Positions 39,001-51,152 of a stretch of DNA of 64,000 bases are shown in pieces. The position numbers and the translations under genes are program-made. Below the pieces are notes generated by a model. The model did no database searches and had not been told where the DNA came from. It saw nothing but the letters and a program-made list of their open reading frames with translations. The stretch's first letter is position 1; the number at the start of each line of letters is the position of its first letter. Source of the stretch: Blasia pusilla (Eukaryota; Marchantiophyta; Marchantiopsida; Blasiales); NCBI GenBank assembly GCA_050084515.1, contig CM114272.1:14136001-14200000 (forward strand). The letters run 5' to 3'.

Positions 39001-40402
39001 AAACACACACCGCTAGATAGACTAAATCCGCTTAACAGTATCCAGTGTAACCTTGTGACCACCTTCACCTTGGTTGGATGCTGCTAGGAGAAAGAGAGAC
39101 TCTACTCCTTAATCAAATAACACCTGTGATAGCCTGACTATAGACCCAGGACCCTGGTTGAGTTGAAATGTGCAAGAAACTAGGACGTGAGCAGAGCAAG
39201 GAATAAGTGGAATAAGTGAAAGAATCTTTACAGCCCCATCGACCTTACCTGATTAGGGTCCCCAGATAACGGTATTTTCCAGTGCGGTAACTTTGAGTAC
39301 TGAATTTGGACTAATAAATGTGATGGACAACTTGATATGTTACCGGGCTCATCAATCTTAGCCCAGGTCCATGCTCTTTGTGTTGGCACAAGTGACCAGA
39401 TAAGGTCACTTGTGCATCAGCATCATTTGACCTTCAGCATCACAAGGTGCACAACTTTGATTGATTTCCCATCCTGCTGCTTTCGTGGTTGAAGGGGACC
39501 GTCCCTGTTCTGAACTAGGACTTGAGCCTCTTTAAACAAGGAGTCCCCTGAAAACAGCTCTGCAGTTCCGCTGGTTCAGCATACACATTCAAGAAAGGAA
39601 GTACAGTTAGGCTATTTCCTCAATGCTGTGTTGGTGTAATGGCACTCCCACTTGTTTGGTCACAGTAATTATGACATTTCCATCCACGATCGGGCCTACT
39701 GCACGGTCGTGATGGCGGTCACTTGCCTCCAGCTACCTACTGGCTTGGTGATGTCAAGTCTATCCACTGTTACTTCTATTCCAAATTCAGATCTCACACA
39801 AACCTTGGCAGTTCGTGAGCTTTCAGCCTCAAGTCCTTCCCTTTGTTTGGTGTGAGCATCCCACATGACCGTGCCCTCTTCCGATAAGGGTTGACAGGTG
39901 TGCAGGATAACAGGGCTTTTAGATCCGATTCGATGTCCCAGCACTGAAGGAATCTGGTCAAACCCTTCACCTTCATGTGACCTTTCTCAACAATCTTCTT
40001 GATATGATCATATCACATGTAATGCTGCTAGAATTTGATCTCCACATAGCTATGCGTGGACACAGGGGTTTAAGTACTCCACATACGATATTCATGAAGT
40101 AGTGCCGCTCTTAGCCTTGCATCCGGAGTACCTACCCCGCAACCTTGTTGAATGATATTAGAATTCGGATGGGTGCATAAGGACGAAAAAGACTACTCAT
40201 TAAGTAGTGCCTGTGGTTGCCCTTGTGATCATAGACTCAAGTCTCTGATTGGACAGTATTATAGACTGGGTACGGTGTAGAGCGAGGAAGAAAGTACCAT
40301 ATGAGAGGAGGAGATTCTCTTATGTTACCATACAACTACAATTGAGAGGGGAGCAGCGGCCATAAAAGGACATGTACCTCGCGGGTGTCCACAATTTCAC
40401 AG
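36080..40402. other. spacer; two possible - strand exons
   Basis: No element recognised. Two - strand stretches look somewhat coding. 38407-38457 onwards starts MGLESFHSRPTWVLVTATIR and reaches IVEQ before a GT at about 38,309. 39794-39976 contains RFLQCWDIESDLKALLSCTP and MLTPNKGKDLRLKAHELP. I cannot name a family for either or show that they belong together. Confidence 0.3.
36307..36335. repeat. near-perfect palindrome, 14-bp arms
   Basis: TTTTAATGTTTGTG, one A, then the exact reverse complement. It lies in AT-rich spacer. No gene end is nearby, so a terminator is not proposed. Confidence 0.85.
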
Positions 40403-41254
40403 TTATGATTTCTGTTTGCGTCTCCTGATAGACCAAATCAATGTGGCCGCCAGTGGCACTATACCAACGGCCGCCATTTGCAGTTCGCCTTCCGTTTCTT
40501 TCGTCAGAACTCCTATCCGGGACCAGTCGCCGCTAAACCTGCACGTCAATTGAAGGGAGCGTCAATCAATCTATCTTCCAACGGACATCAAGTAACAGTC
40601 TTACAGTGCGCACCATGTCGAAAACTTCCGTCTATGAATGGCACTCAAGCCCCTACTGCATTAATCAGCTGTCGCTACTTGAAAATGAGTCTTGACTGCG
40701 TGCTGCCTCCTGATTATTTCGGATGAGAGAGTTTGCAGTACCAGCAACTATTGATGCAAAGAGAAAGAAGCGAAGCTAGCGATCATTATGAAAGGTAATA
40801 ATTAGTGGAAATGCTGTCCATACCCGGCATCAACAAAACCTGCAGCGAAGAGAAAGATCACCACTTGCAACAACAAGTCCGAGAGACTATAAGTTGAATT
40901 CTCATCCCCTTCAGGACTCCCCTTTGTTCCATGTGTAGCCTTCTCACAATTTGCCTTGGTCAAACACTTGCTCTGTGAACCCTTGAGCGTTCTCAATGTG
41001 TCTGCAGGAAACGGCGCACGGACGCCTAGGCACATGACTTTATCTCGGAAGTCTGTTTCTCGACGTGGATGAATTATCGTCAAGTAATCGCCTCCCACGT
41101 CATTGTGAACACCTGTGGAGGTCTTCAGTGCTCTAAATTCACCAACACCACACCTTCTAATTGCAGACGAGAGTGAACAAGTCTGCCGAGACAAAAGTGA
41201 AGCGATTCCGCGAGAAGTCTGTCTCAATCTGCAGGCACGAAAACTTCCCATCAT
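40403..41254 (-). CDS. small plastid-type membrane protein with GFVDAG-SGDWSRIG signature (DUF7887-like)
   Basis: Two exons on the - strand, 41254-40824 and 40538-40403, with a 285-bp GT-AG intron. Joined, they give FLFAAGFVDAG followed by FSGDWSRIGVLTKETEGELQ and a second hydrophobic stretch (AAVGIVPLAATLIW), ending RRRKQKS. I recall this signature from a conserved plant family of small plastid membrane proteins of unknown function; the family number is from memory. The N-terminus (MMGSFRACRLRQTSRG...) is Arg/Ser-rich and poor in acids, as in a transit peptide. The chosen start is the first ATG in frame; the frame is open further upstream only from a GTG at 41,389. Two membrane segments are predicted by eye. 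Exact role unknown. Confidence 0.75.
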
Positions 41255-41464
41255 ACTTCCGGACAGACGAAAATCCCCAGGGCTACGAAACGTACCACGC
41301 AGACATCGTAAGAGGTGACAGAATCGCTCACATAATCGACAGCCAAACTCCAACGCCACACTTCTCTCCCAAACTTGCGATGCTAACACGTATACTCGAC
41401 GAGACGAGACGAGAAAGCTACCTGAGATCGCGCATAAAACTGGGCTCCATCACCGCGCCCATTC

Positions 41465-42339
41465 TCATCCGCTCCTCGAGTTCCACGCTCTCTTGCTCTT
41501 CTTGTTCACGCTCGTGAACAAGAAGAGCCCGACGTTGTTAAAGCAGATCTCCATCGGACGGGACCCTAAATCCCCTTCTTCCTTTTCTGGTCTTGTCGTG
41601 GCCTTCAGGTTTTGACTCTCTGAGTCCCCCCTCTTTTGTACTTCCGATGGGTTTTCCATCATTTCTTCATCGGACGGTCTAGAATGTTTTGTCGGGCGAG
41701 GGTCGGTGATTTGCAAAGATGGGCCCAACAACAAATCATTTGCTGCGCCCAACAACAAATCATTTGCGTCCTCACGCCCTCCAAATTCGAAACTTGAAAA
41801 AACCGATCCTTCTGGTTTCAAAGCAAGCCGTTTATGTCGCTTTCCGTTTGGATCGATTTCGTCCATGGACGGGAGGGTGACGAATAGTTTCTTCCTTCTT
41901 GTAGTCGGGTCCCATGAGTCAGGAAGAATCTCGAACTTTTTCGACACTCTTCAATTCGATGCAAGAAGAATTTCGATGCCTCCAACACCTTTTCTTTTGT
42001 GAGAAATTGGAATAATTCATTTCCGCACAAGAATTTTGACGCACGAAGAATGGGACTTTCTCGACGTAGTAAGAACTCGAACTTGCTCGACACAAGAACT
42101 TTTTCGACGCTCCTCAATTCGACGCAGGAAGAAATTGGACGTAGGAACTTCTTCGACGCAGGAAGAATTTTGACCACTCCAACACCTTCACTTTTCTCTC
42201 CTAACCATCGCGGGATGAGGTAAACGGTGAAAGATGTGCAGTACGAGGAGGGCGTCACAGGGAGTCCTTGGTTTTTTCCTCCTAATCCCGTTGCCAACCA
42301 TCTAATTCGCATTCTTCCGGATCCAATTTCTTGAGCCAA
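41465..42339 (-). other. overlapping uncharacterised open frames with internal duplications
   Basis: 41465-41947 (160 codons) starts MSKKFEILPDSWDPTTRRKK and includes a tandem repeat of ANDLLLG. 41818-42339 (173 codons) overlaps it in another frame. The DNA at about 41,940-42,180 is an imperfect direct duplication (TTCAATTCGATGCAAGAAGAA and TTCAATTCGACGCAGGAAGAA with matching flanks). That explains the long frames without requiring genes. No family is recognised. Confidence 0.35.
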
Positions 42340-44040
42340 ACAACCGAAATCACGAATTCAAATGAAAGAGATCCCCGAATGCGTGCCCTCCAGTTAAGTC
42401 TTCCTCTCTGCCCACACTTCGTCACTCTGAGATAAAATTTTCTCCTAATTTCCTCCAAATGAGAGTAATCTGCATCAAACAAACCTCGAGGATTACTAAA
42501 GTCCTCGCTTTTGTTGCCTATGGTCCTGCTGGTGGTTGCTGCACAAAAATGGACAAGTCCTTCCTTAGGACGGACATGGACGGACAAGTCTGGACATGGG
42601 TTCCAAGAGGTGGGATCCACACTTTTAGTCCATGATGGAACGCAAGGCAAGGATGAGAGGAGCAATGAGGGAGGAGGGAGTGGAGGTGGAGGGAGGAAGA
42701 AATGGGGGAGTATGGAATACGAAGGCAAGTAAGAGGAATGAGAAAGAAGGGAAAGGTGGGGCATACGGACAAGTCTTTCCATAGGTCGGACATAAGTCCA
42801 CGTACACGGACTTTGTTCACATGCAACCTTGCTTCCACTGGGTTCCGCTATCTTATTTTATTTATGTTATGTATTTCCCTACTTTATATTTGTCACATGC
42901 CGATGCTTTGAGAGAGTCCGTAAAGCATAGATTTGGCTAGAGTTGTTATATGATGAATAATTCAAGTCTTGAAAATTTTGCTAAATAAGAAATAGTTGGG
43001 AAGGTATAGATGAATATGATATTCTTGATTGTGAATCTCACGCAATAAAAATATATTTTTCTTACTCGCTATGTGTGTTACATTCTAGTTGATTGCATTG
43101 TCTATCACTTGATTCTAAAAATACACTTTCAAATAAGATAATTATAATAACAAATAACCTAACCACTAGCAACTTCAAAAACTAATGCTTACTATTTTCC
43201 ATTGTGATGTGTATCTCAAATTATGAAAGTTGGAGTCTTAACTTATGCTCAACACGCCTTGCACTTCATTTATGTTAGTCTAGTATTCATATAATATGGA
43301 AAAGATGTCATGAGGCTTTCTCTACCTTCAAGTTAATTGATTTTTAATTTGAAATAGCTAATTCTTTTGGGGAAGCTAATTCAATAAAAAAAACCATTTC
43401 ATTTTTTAGGAAGTTAATCTAGAAACTACTTGTAGTATATTTCAGCAAAGCTTAATGGTAGACCCCACATTTTCAGATCTAGTCTTGACATGCGTGTGTC
43501 ATAGTAAGATAAAAACCCATGTGCTACATTTTACTCCCAATTATGAATCTGTTCTCAAAACATGCTTAAGAGTTTCAATTTTAAACATAAGAATTGATGT
43601 AATCGCATTATAGCTTTTTCTCCCCATGAAATTTGACCAATTATTGACACTCCTACACTCCTTTCTCCTCTTCGGAAGAAAATCCTCTAGAGGGTGATTA
43701 TGTGGTACTCTCAAGTATCACCTCCTAATATCTATTTGATCAAGGATGCCTTTAGAGATCAAAATACTTTTGATTGTAGCTAAAGAAGAGGAGATGGAAA
43801 GAGCATGATTAAATTGCAGTGCGTTGTCTTATCTGACTTCTCTAAAGAAGAAATGGCAAAAAATAACCCATAGTTTCTTGAAACATGAGATGAAAACCCC
43901 CTTTCATGATGGGCAATTGTGCAAAATAATTTTGTGTACTCTTGTGAAAGGATTCAAAAAGCTAAATTGGTGAGAAGAAAAGGATGTAGTGCAATTCATC
44001 AATTATTACGTTAAGAATAGACTCTTTTATGTATGTTTTG
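42340..44040. other. spacer with a faint trihelix-like remnant at about 43,790-44,030
   Basis: Mostly AT-rich and featureless. At about 43,890-43,960 (+) the reading HEMKTPFHDGQLCK...LVKGFKK resembles the first exon of the pseudogene at 46.1 kb (NGMKQPIRDGQACK...LIKEFKQ), so a second, older copy may be present. Confidence 0.35.
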
Positions 44041-44360
44041 AGTACCCTCCCAATGGGAGCTTGCTTGTGTGGGTGGCTCAGGCAGCCGCAGTAGTGAGTG
44101 GGACAAGCTAAAGCGGATTCATTATTGTTGTCTCTGCGCGCTTCCGAGATAGAGAGACGGACGCATGAGGCTGCAGTAGCCGGCTAGGGTTGTGGAGTGT
44201 GGTGACATGTCGTAGTTGCAGAGATCTGTAGAGAGTTGGTTTGTGGCGATCACCGCAGGTTTCGGGACCCCATTGCTGTTGGCAAGAAACTAGCTCATAG
44301 TGGTGCCCAGACGACGGTGAGGAGAAGTGCGATCGCTTGGCATCCACTGTGTCGCGTAAC

Positions 44361-44541
44361 GTTGTGCGTTTCAGAATCATAAGAGACGAATTCAGGCGCG
44401 ATTGCGTTGTGTGTGTCAGAGGCATCAGAGATGAAATTCTGGTGTGATTATTTTGCGTATTTCAGATCATGGAGAACAAATTATGGCGCGATCACATTGT
44501 GCATTTCAAGACCATCAGAGATGAGTTGTGGCGCGATGAGT
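44361..44541. repeat. four tandem ~45-bp units
   Basis: Units run from (G/C)ATTTCAGA-type starts through ATCAGAGA(C/T)GA to GGCGCGATNNC(A/G)TTGTG, with about 75-85 percent agreement by eye. Located upstream of the LTR fragment at 44.6 kb, possibly in its leader. Confidence 0.7.
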
Positions 44542-44569
44542 GAGTGAGTGAGGGAGAAAGTGAGTGATT

Positions 44570-44940
44570 CAATGTCCATAAGACACAATGAGCTTTGTGC
44601 TCACTGATCTCGCAGAGAGAACATTAGGGTTCTCGTGCGCATACATATCGCTACACAACATACATCGCTGGTCATATCTACACCACACTACACCGATCTT
44701 CCCCACACACGGGTAGATCCACACATGTACATAAATTAACTCATACATATACATGGAGATCACACAAAAAAGGGCACACCCGGCCTAAAACTCCACTCCT
44801 CAATCTACATTGGCATATCGAGCCTCGTCCACCCTGTGCTATCAAGGAATCCATACGCTAGCACCCTAGTCCTATCTCACACACATACAATAGAGGTGCT
44901 CCAATGGCCCAACATGAGAAAGATGGCTTAGGAAAGCCAT
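44570..44940 (-). repeat. LTR fragment, A/C-type DNMT-gypsy family
   Basis: The + strand reads CGTGCGCATACATATCGCTACACAACATACATCG and later CTACATTGGCATATCGAGCC, both shared with 47.6-47.8 kb. Read on the -, it has the same order as 47,840-47,585. No TG/CA boundary is clear. Confidence 0.6.
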
Positions 44941-45866
44941 CTTCCTCTCTTATATAGGGTTGGGAAGAGCCAAAAGGCTCTTACCCTAAAAATAGCTTTC
45001 CCCTTGGTAACCTGTGCGCACATGTTACCAAGGGCGAGTGACCTCGTCAACAAGTCACCCGGTTGTGAAAGACCTCAATAGAAAAGTTGTCAGAAACGAT
45101 GTTCCTGACATAGTGGACCTATCTTCAACCTCATCCAACACCGTGGGACAAGTTACATTCAAGATAGTCCGCTGGCTCCTACGCCCCATCCATGATAGAT
45201 CTCGGCCTATAGACTACTCAGATGTGACAAGGTCTTTCTGCTGCGTTGCCATGAGTTGTCGCGGAAATGAGGTCATCGCGAAGGCAACCAACTCAAGGTC
45301 CCAATTGGGAGGCACTCCTAGATTGGACAAGCCACATATGAAACAACATTGAGACCATGTAAAGCCAAAGAAACACACGTAGTGCTTAGGGATGCATCTA
45401 CGGTAGGAATTGTATTGAATCGGTTCAGATCACGCACTGGAGACAAGCAGACTTGAACCGCTGACATCCGCCACAGGCTTGAACAAATGTCATCCACTCT
45501 CTTTCATTCTCGCTTTCCCTCCCTCCCTTGTATGTTGTAGATAATCGTGAACAAGAGCTTCGAGGAATTGAAGATAGCAATCTCCAAAAGTTGTCCGTCG
45601 CGGAGGTGCCATTAGCCTCTCCACCACCACAACTACACGATTACGATGCTCCCAAGGAAAAGGGCGGAAATTGATGAATAAAAAATTGGCCCAAACTCAT
45701 AAATCAACAAATGAGGGGATCCTTCTCGATTACATACGAGAAGGATTTCCGTGTTTTGCAAGTGCCTCAGCTGTCGTTGGAGGTGTTGGCCTCGAGATGA
45801 GAAGAACATGATGAAAGGGTGCGAAATTGTGTTTGCTAACCAGATTTTTGGACCGGAGAGTGTGGT

Positions 45867-45948
45867 GTTTGATTCTCAACAGCTCTGAGTGGTGTTTGAT
45901 TCTCAGTAGCTCAGAGTGATGTTTGATTCTCAGCAACTCAAAGTTTGA
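45867..45948. repeat. three tandem 27-bp units
   Basis: TGGTGTTTGATTCTCA plus eleven bases, repeated three times with few changes. On the - strand it encodes repeats of SELLRIKHH, but no gene context supports translation. Confidence 0.85.
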
Positions 45949-46082
45949 TTCTTGTGTCACCTAGTGATGCACAATCTGGTTTGCTAAATGTTGAGTCCAT
46001 TCCATGACAGTGGAATGATGAATCACATCTCAGTTGACCTCTTGGACTGCAAGAATAACCTGAATCATTCCTCCCATAATTG

Positions 46083-47230
46083 ATGCCCAATGGAGAAACT
46101 GAACTTCACATGAAAACGCAAGTGGCTGACTTTTGTTCGAAGAATGGGATGAAGCAACCTATTCGTGATGGCCAGGCGTGCAAAAATAAATGGAGTGCTC
46201 TCATAAAAGAATTCAAACAAGTAAGTTAAGTTGATGGTATCAAATTGTTATTATGTGATGCAGAACATAAAATGTTTTATTTTACAATTGACACTCATGT
46301 AAGTTTTTATTACATGTTCATGATTAGGAGCGAAAGGCCAAAAGCGGCGAATTGTCTTACTTTGACACTTGCATGTTGAGAAAGGACATGAAAGCACTAG
46401 GTTTACCTTCAAAATTTGATGAAGCCTATTGCAAGGGTTTGGTCAAACGGCTTCCCAAAAGACAAGACGTGGACCCGGAGAGCATGGGAGTGTCGACCTT
46501 TGATACTTCACTTCTACCTGATCTTAATGATAACTTCAATCTTCCACCCATAAGCCCCATAGCTTCACTTGTGCCACCAGGTATATCAATCTTACAAGAA
46601 GAAGAAGGATGTGACCTTGGTCATTTTTTTCTTTTTATCAATACAAGGCTACTACTAACTTATTGGCTGTTTATATAGAGGTGGAGTCATTTGAGATCCC
46701 AAGCAACGAATCTTCTCCTCCATCGTCTTCTCCAGGTACACGAACATGACAAGAGGAAAGTCCATTTCTTTGTTAATTTCACTTATTATGCACATATGCT
46801 ACTACTAATTTTTTGATCTTTTGTATAGATATGGAGTCATTTTAGATCCCAATGGATGCAGAAGAGATCCCAACTAACCCGCGTGCGCCTCCATTGTCTG
46901 CTCATAGTGAAGGTTCTTATAAATGTCTTTAATGACTTTTGTGACTTTTTGGTCTTATGTGGAAATATAGTTAATGACTTTAGTGGTGTTATATGGCAAT
47001 GTAGATTTCTACAAGGAAAGTTCAAAAAGGAAGAGCCTCAAGGATGGGATTAGAGGAACATGACGACGTAAGAGCTCCATGGGAGATGCCATTAAGGAAT
47101 CTACTAATGTCATGATAGAAGTTATACATGATGGTTAAAGAATGGATATTGAACAAAAAAAATTAGAGTTGGAAGTTCTACAACATAATGCAGATGCTCT
47201 TACAATGATATCTAGAGCCTGTTGTCATGC
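46083..47230 (+). pseudogene. multi-exon gene remnant resembling trihelix / Myb-SANT-like proteins
   Basis: Exons with GT-AG borders and agreeing phase: 46083-46220 (MPNGETELHMKTQVADFCSK... ending KWSALIKEFKQ), 46328-46580 (ERKAKSGELSYFDTCMLRKD... PDLNDNFNLPP) and 46679-46735 (EVESFEIPSNESSPPSSSP). The KNKW...LIKEFK segment is the last helix of a Myb/SANT-like DNA-binding domain; the first helices are missing. Around 47,090-47,210 a coiled-coil tail is readable (GDAIKESTNVMIEVIHDG, stop, then MDIEQKKLELEVLQHNADAL). A second, damaged copy of the third exon with its intron starts near 46,829. Broken and probably unexpressed. Such domains occur in host transcription factors and in some transposon-borne genes; I cannot tell which. 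Confidence 0.55.
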
Positions 47231-47584
47231 CTTTGGTATAGGCTTTCAAGGGAGATCTTGAGAGTTTACATTAAGAAATAATTGAGCTTCATTGAGGGCA
47301 CAATGAACAAAAATAGCCATACAAAATTAAATCTTCATTATTTGATGAGTAACATCTATCCGAACTATACCATATTCCAGTTACATTTATTTTAGTCTTA
47401 AAGATTATAAAGAAGATTAAAATAGATCATAGATTTTACTAATGTAATGGGTGTGACGCACATATTTAAAATATTTTTTATAAAAATATTTAAAGTGTCA
47501 TTTTAACTTAATTTCACATGCTTTCATTGGCTTATAAGGGGAGTGATTGTATTGGTTGAAAGTACCAAGTGTCATGAGGAGATG

Positions 47585-48191
47585 TGTCGTGCGCATACAC
47601 ATCATTACACAATCCACATTGTTGGTCACATACATCTACACATCGCACGACACCAATCTTCCCAACACACGTGCCGACCCACTCATAAACAAAAATTTAC
47701 TCACGTATAGACATCGAGATCTCACAACAAAATTAGAGTAAAAACAACTCACACACCATAAAACTCCACTCTTGAATCTACATTGGCATAATCGAGCCAC
47801 ATCCACCTTCTGCTATGATGGAATCTGGACGCTAGTATCCTAGTTCCTACATACACAAGCAAGAGAGGTACTCCTAAGGCCCAACATAAGACAGATTGCT
47901 TGGGAAAGCCATCTATCCCTCTCTTATAGCCTGCAAAAATAGTTATCCCACGGTATCGTATGTGTAGAGGTTATCGGGTGACCGTTAACTCGATTAACGG
48001 ATCACCTAACTGACTAAAACCAAAATATAGAAATTTTCAAAATTCATATTTCCGATTCAACGAACCTTTTGCCAACCTCATCTGACATCTCAAGATAAAG
48101 TTACAACCAAAGTAGCCGGTTGGCCCTCTCTACCGTCGACACGGTAGAACTCTATATGTCGATTGACTAAGATTTGATAGTTGTCGTGCGC
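47585..48191 (-). repeat. LTR-like unit bounded by GCGCACGACA at both ends
   Basis: On the - strand GCGCACGACA ends at 48182 and again at 47585, about 597 bases apart. The first is followed by ACTATCAAATC. The same word order (GCACGACA-AC-LTR start, and GCACGACA at the LTR end) occurs in element B at 62,962-63,440. Internal blocks match the 44.6-44.9 kb and 14.5 kb fragments. Confidence 0.6.
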
Positions 48192-48299
48192 ATATACATC
48201 GCTACAAAATCCACATTGATGGTCATATCTACAAACCACGCGACATTGATCTTTCCAACATGTTGGTCGGTCCACTCATAAACAAAATATACTCACGTA

Positions 48300-48860
48300 T
48301 GTACATCAAGATCATTGTCACGTCTTTTAGGATAGATCTTTGAGATCTAGTAGAGCGCCTTCGTGCGTAGTGGAGGACACGCTCAATAGGTCTAGGATGA
48401 CCTGCTGAGGCCCCGACAAACCTGAGAGAGCAGGTTTCTCCTTCGTTTCGGCTCATTTGGAGCCATATTGAAGAACTTACTATTTTAGATAAGTACCATT
48501 TTGAGTATATGATCGACTTTCTATTTTTGATAAGTTGCCCTTGACCTCCTACATCAGGTCAAGAGCCAAGGAGGTGACTTGGGAGAATAGGTTACCATAT
48601 AGAGAGTTTGGGAGAGGGGAGGGGTATACCTCAAGAAGAGAGAGTTTGAGAGCTCATTATCTCTTTGTTGAACCTCTTGGCATGAAGCGGCGGAGCTATG
48701 GTCCCTTGCCTTGTGAGTGTAATCCAAGCCTCTCATTAGGAGAGTGGGTTTGGTTTGACATGAGAGAAAGTGCACTTCTTTGAGAGCTATGGTGTGAGAT
48801 GGTGTAGAGAGAGATTGGATCTTCCTTTACAATGAGAGAGTGAGAGAGCTTTATGGGGGA
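48300..48860 (+). repeat. LTR fragment, possibly the 5' LTR of element A
   Basis: Matches 35,940-36,070 (+) and, further on, 19,270-19,000 (-). It precedes the leader-like region upstream of element A gag. The boundary at about 48,300 with the oppositely oriented unit is a rearrangement, so assignment to A is inference. Confidence 0.5.
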
Positions 48861-49827
48861 GCTCGTTGGTCACTTGCTATTTTTGCAGGTTGGGGACCGT
48901 GTTCCTCGTTCAGCGGCTCATGAGAATGCTCACCGGAGCAAGGGCTGCTTTGATTGTTCTTTGCATTTGCCAATTTTTCGTGTGGAAGAGTGGCGCGCGT
49001 AAGCGCTGCCCAATTTCTGATAGGAATTGATTATGGGGACGGATTGCCCCATGCGGGTGCTCTCAGGAGCACCATGTAGCTTGTTGATTTGTATTTTTAC
49101 AGGTTTTACATTTTGGTTGGGAGAAATCAGCGCGGAAGCGCTTCCAAATTTTGTGTAGGAGAAAGAGACATTGGGCTTTACGACAATCCTTGTCAGTTTT
49201 TAGTGGAATGTCAAATTCCAAATATTTTTTGACATTGTTGGAGATCGTGAAGTTGTGCACGTTGTGCAACAAAGGGTGCATAATTTGGAGTTGCGAGTAA
49301 AAAATTATGGTCAATCTTGCAAAATTTCCATTGCTAGGCAATTTGTAAGGATAAATTGTTCAAACCCTAAACCAGCCGCGACGCCGTCATAGTCACCGTC
49401 GCCGGTCAATCGTCACCGTCAACGGACAACCGTCATTTTCGATGGTCAACCATCACCATCAACAATCAACCGTCATCGTCAACGATCCATTTTCCATCGG
49501 CCACAGTCGCGTTGCCGTTGCCGTTGCCCACCGTTGCTCAGAGCCGCATTTGGCCGTTGTCCACCCTTTGGTTGCCATTGCCGCCATTACAGAGTGGAGG
49601 GTCTTCCACGACGTTCATTGATTCTCTGACTTGCGTCACCATCACGTACTTTGTTTTGGCCGCGACCGTCATCCAAGTTTCGTCGTCCTTTAGTGATGGC
49701 AGATGACCTCCGGTTATGGTGTTTGAGTTTTGATTTCATGCTGCTATGTTGTGATTGGTAGCCTCTCAACGATGATCGAGTACTGTGTCGTGACGCTCAT
49801 AGCCGCAACGCGCCGCCAATTGCCCCG
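48861..49827 (+). other. leader-like region upstream of element A gag, with GTCAACCGTCACC repeats
   Basis: No coding region is supported. GCGC-containing inverted words (AGTGGCGCGCGTAAGCGCTGCC, AGCGCGGAAGCGCTTCC) occur at about 48,995 and 49,125. From 49,390 to 49,480 there are imperfect repeats of about 15-30 bases built on CGTCA(C/A)CGTCAACG. No primer-binding site identified. Confidence 0.4.
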
Positions 49828-50974
49828 ATGTGCCGCTCGTGGCTGCACCGCACTGTCTTGATCGCGGAGCCGCATATTGTGAGTGGTCCTACAAGTTGGG
49901 CGTACGAGATGGACAACCGGGGTAGAGGACCGCGTAGGTTTTCAGGTGCAGTAGGCACGATTGAGTTGCACGATTTCATAGCAGAGTTTAGGAGTTGGTG
50001 CGACTCCCAATGGGCCAGGAACTCTAGAGAGTTCAACCCATTTACAACATGGAACAGTATGTTCCAATATTTAGAGGGGGCGCCCATGGACGATTATCAT
50101 GAGTTCTCTCAGAGATATGCACATGAGATCGAAGCGTGGAGGCTCTACTATGACTCACATTATGTGTCATGGACGGAGCCGTTCCCAGATGAGGAGGAGG
50201 AGTCAGGAGAGGCTACTTCCTCTTCCACTAGTGACATTTTAGGAGGGGTCACTTGCATGGGAGCAGCTGCACCGTCTAGTCGGGTTCGTCCCAGGTCCAA
50301 CCATGTGGTTGAGTTCTTTGATGAGTTGAGGGCGAGCTACCAAGGGGTATGGACGGTGAAGTTGTGGAGCATCCACGACTTCCAAAGTCGCTCGAGTGAG
50401 AGTTTGTGTGAGGCTTACACTTGCTTGGGCCGGTTGATCAACGTCACTCAGGGGGTGATAGAGACTCAGGCTATCCAATCATGGTACGTGATGCTCGACT
50501 GGATCATGCGGACACGGGTGCGGGAGAGGGTGCTTCTTATGAACACCTCCCCTACGTTGAGAGATGTTTTTAGGACCGCCGAGAACATTGAGCGCAACAT
50601 GGCGGAGGAGATCGTAGCCACCATGGGTTCTGGGCGAGAGCAGTCATAATTGTCTGTACTACCTGTGCAACAACGTGGACTCCGAGATAGGTCGACTGTG
50701 GCACCACAAGCTCAAGGAGGATACAGGGAGGCCGTGCCATAGAGACTTGCGCCTTCATATGCGGCTCAACAGCAGCTGCATACTATTACTTGTTGGTCAT
50801 GTGGTGGAGCCCATCATCAGCGCGATTGCACTTGTTAGGTTCATGGATGTGTGCCTCAACATGGAGGAGGAGATGGTGCTGCACCAAGAGGTTATCAGTG
50901 TGACTATTGTCAGAGGTATGGTCATACACACGCCAGGTGTTTCACTTTACATCCTGAGTTACGTCCGGACTGAG
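49828..50974 (+). pseudogene. gag of element A with two zinc knuckles
   Basis: The capsid region (RRFSGAVGTIELHDFIAEFR, then NSMFQYLEGAPMDDYHEF, then SRSSESLCEAYTCLGRLINV) is homologous to B gag. The first frame is open for 273 codons to a TAA at 50,647. The same frame then continues through TAG at 50,740 and 50,830 to TGA at 50,972. It encodes two knuckles, CWSCGGAHHQRDC (50791-50829, spacing C-X2-C-X3-H-X4-C) and CDYCQRYGHTHARC (50899-50940, the usual C-X2-C-X4-H-X4-C). B has the same pair with the same unusual first spacing. The TAG at 50,740 has an exact counterpart in B at 56,600. Confidence 0.85.
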
Positions 50975-51152
50975 GGCCAGAGAGGGCACCAGAGCGAGTA
51001 GCCGGTCCGGATGGGCTAGAGAATATGCACCAGGTGGTCGCGTTGGGGGACGAGGAGATGGAGTTGCTCGACAAGGTGGTGGAGCTGCCCGTGGAGGAGA
51101 TAGAGTCCTACCACCTAGACGCGTCGAGGGAGATGCCGGGTGTGAGGCTAGG

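Noticed and set aside
42282-42782. 166-codon - strand frame rich in Pro/Ser/Leu
   Set aside because: Low-complexity reverse of a GA/GG-rich stretch; no domain and no splice context.
45730-45960. 76-codon - strand frame with SELLRIKHH repeats
   Set aside because: Explained by a 27-bp tandem repeat; no gene context.
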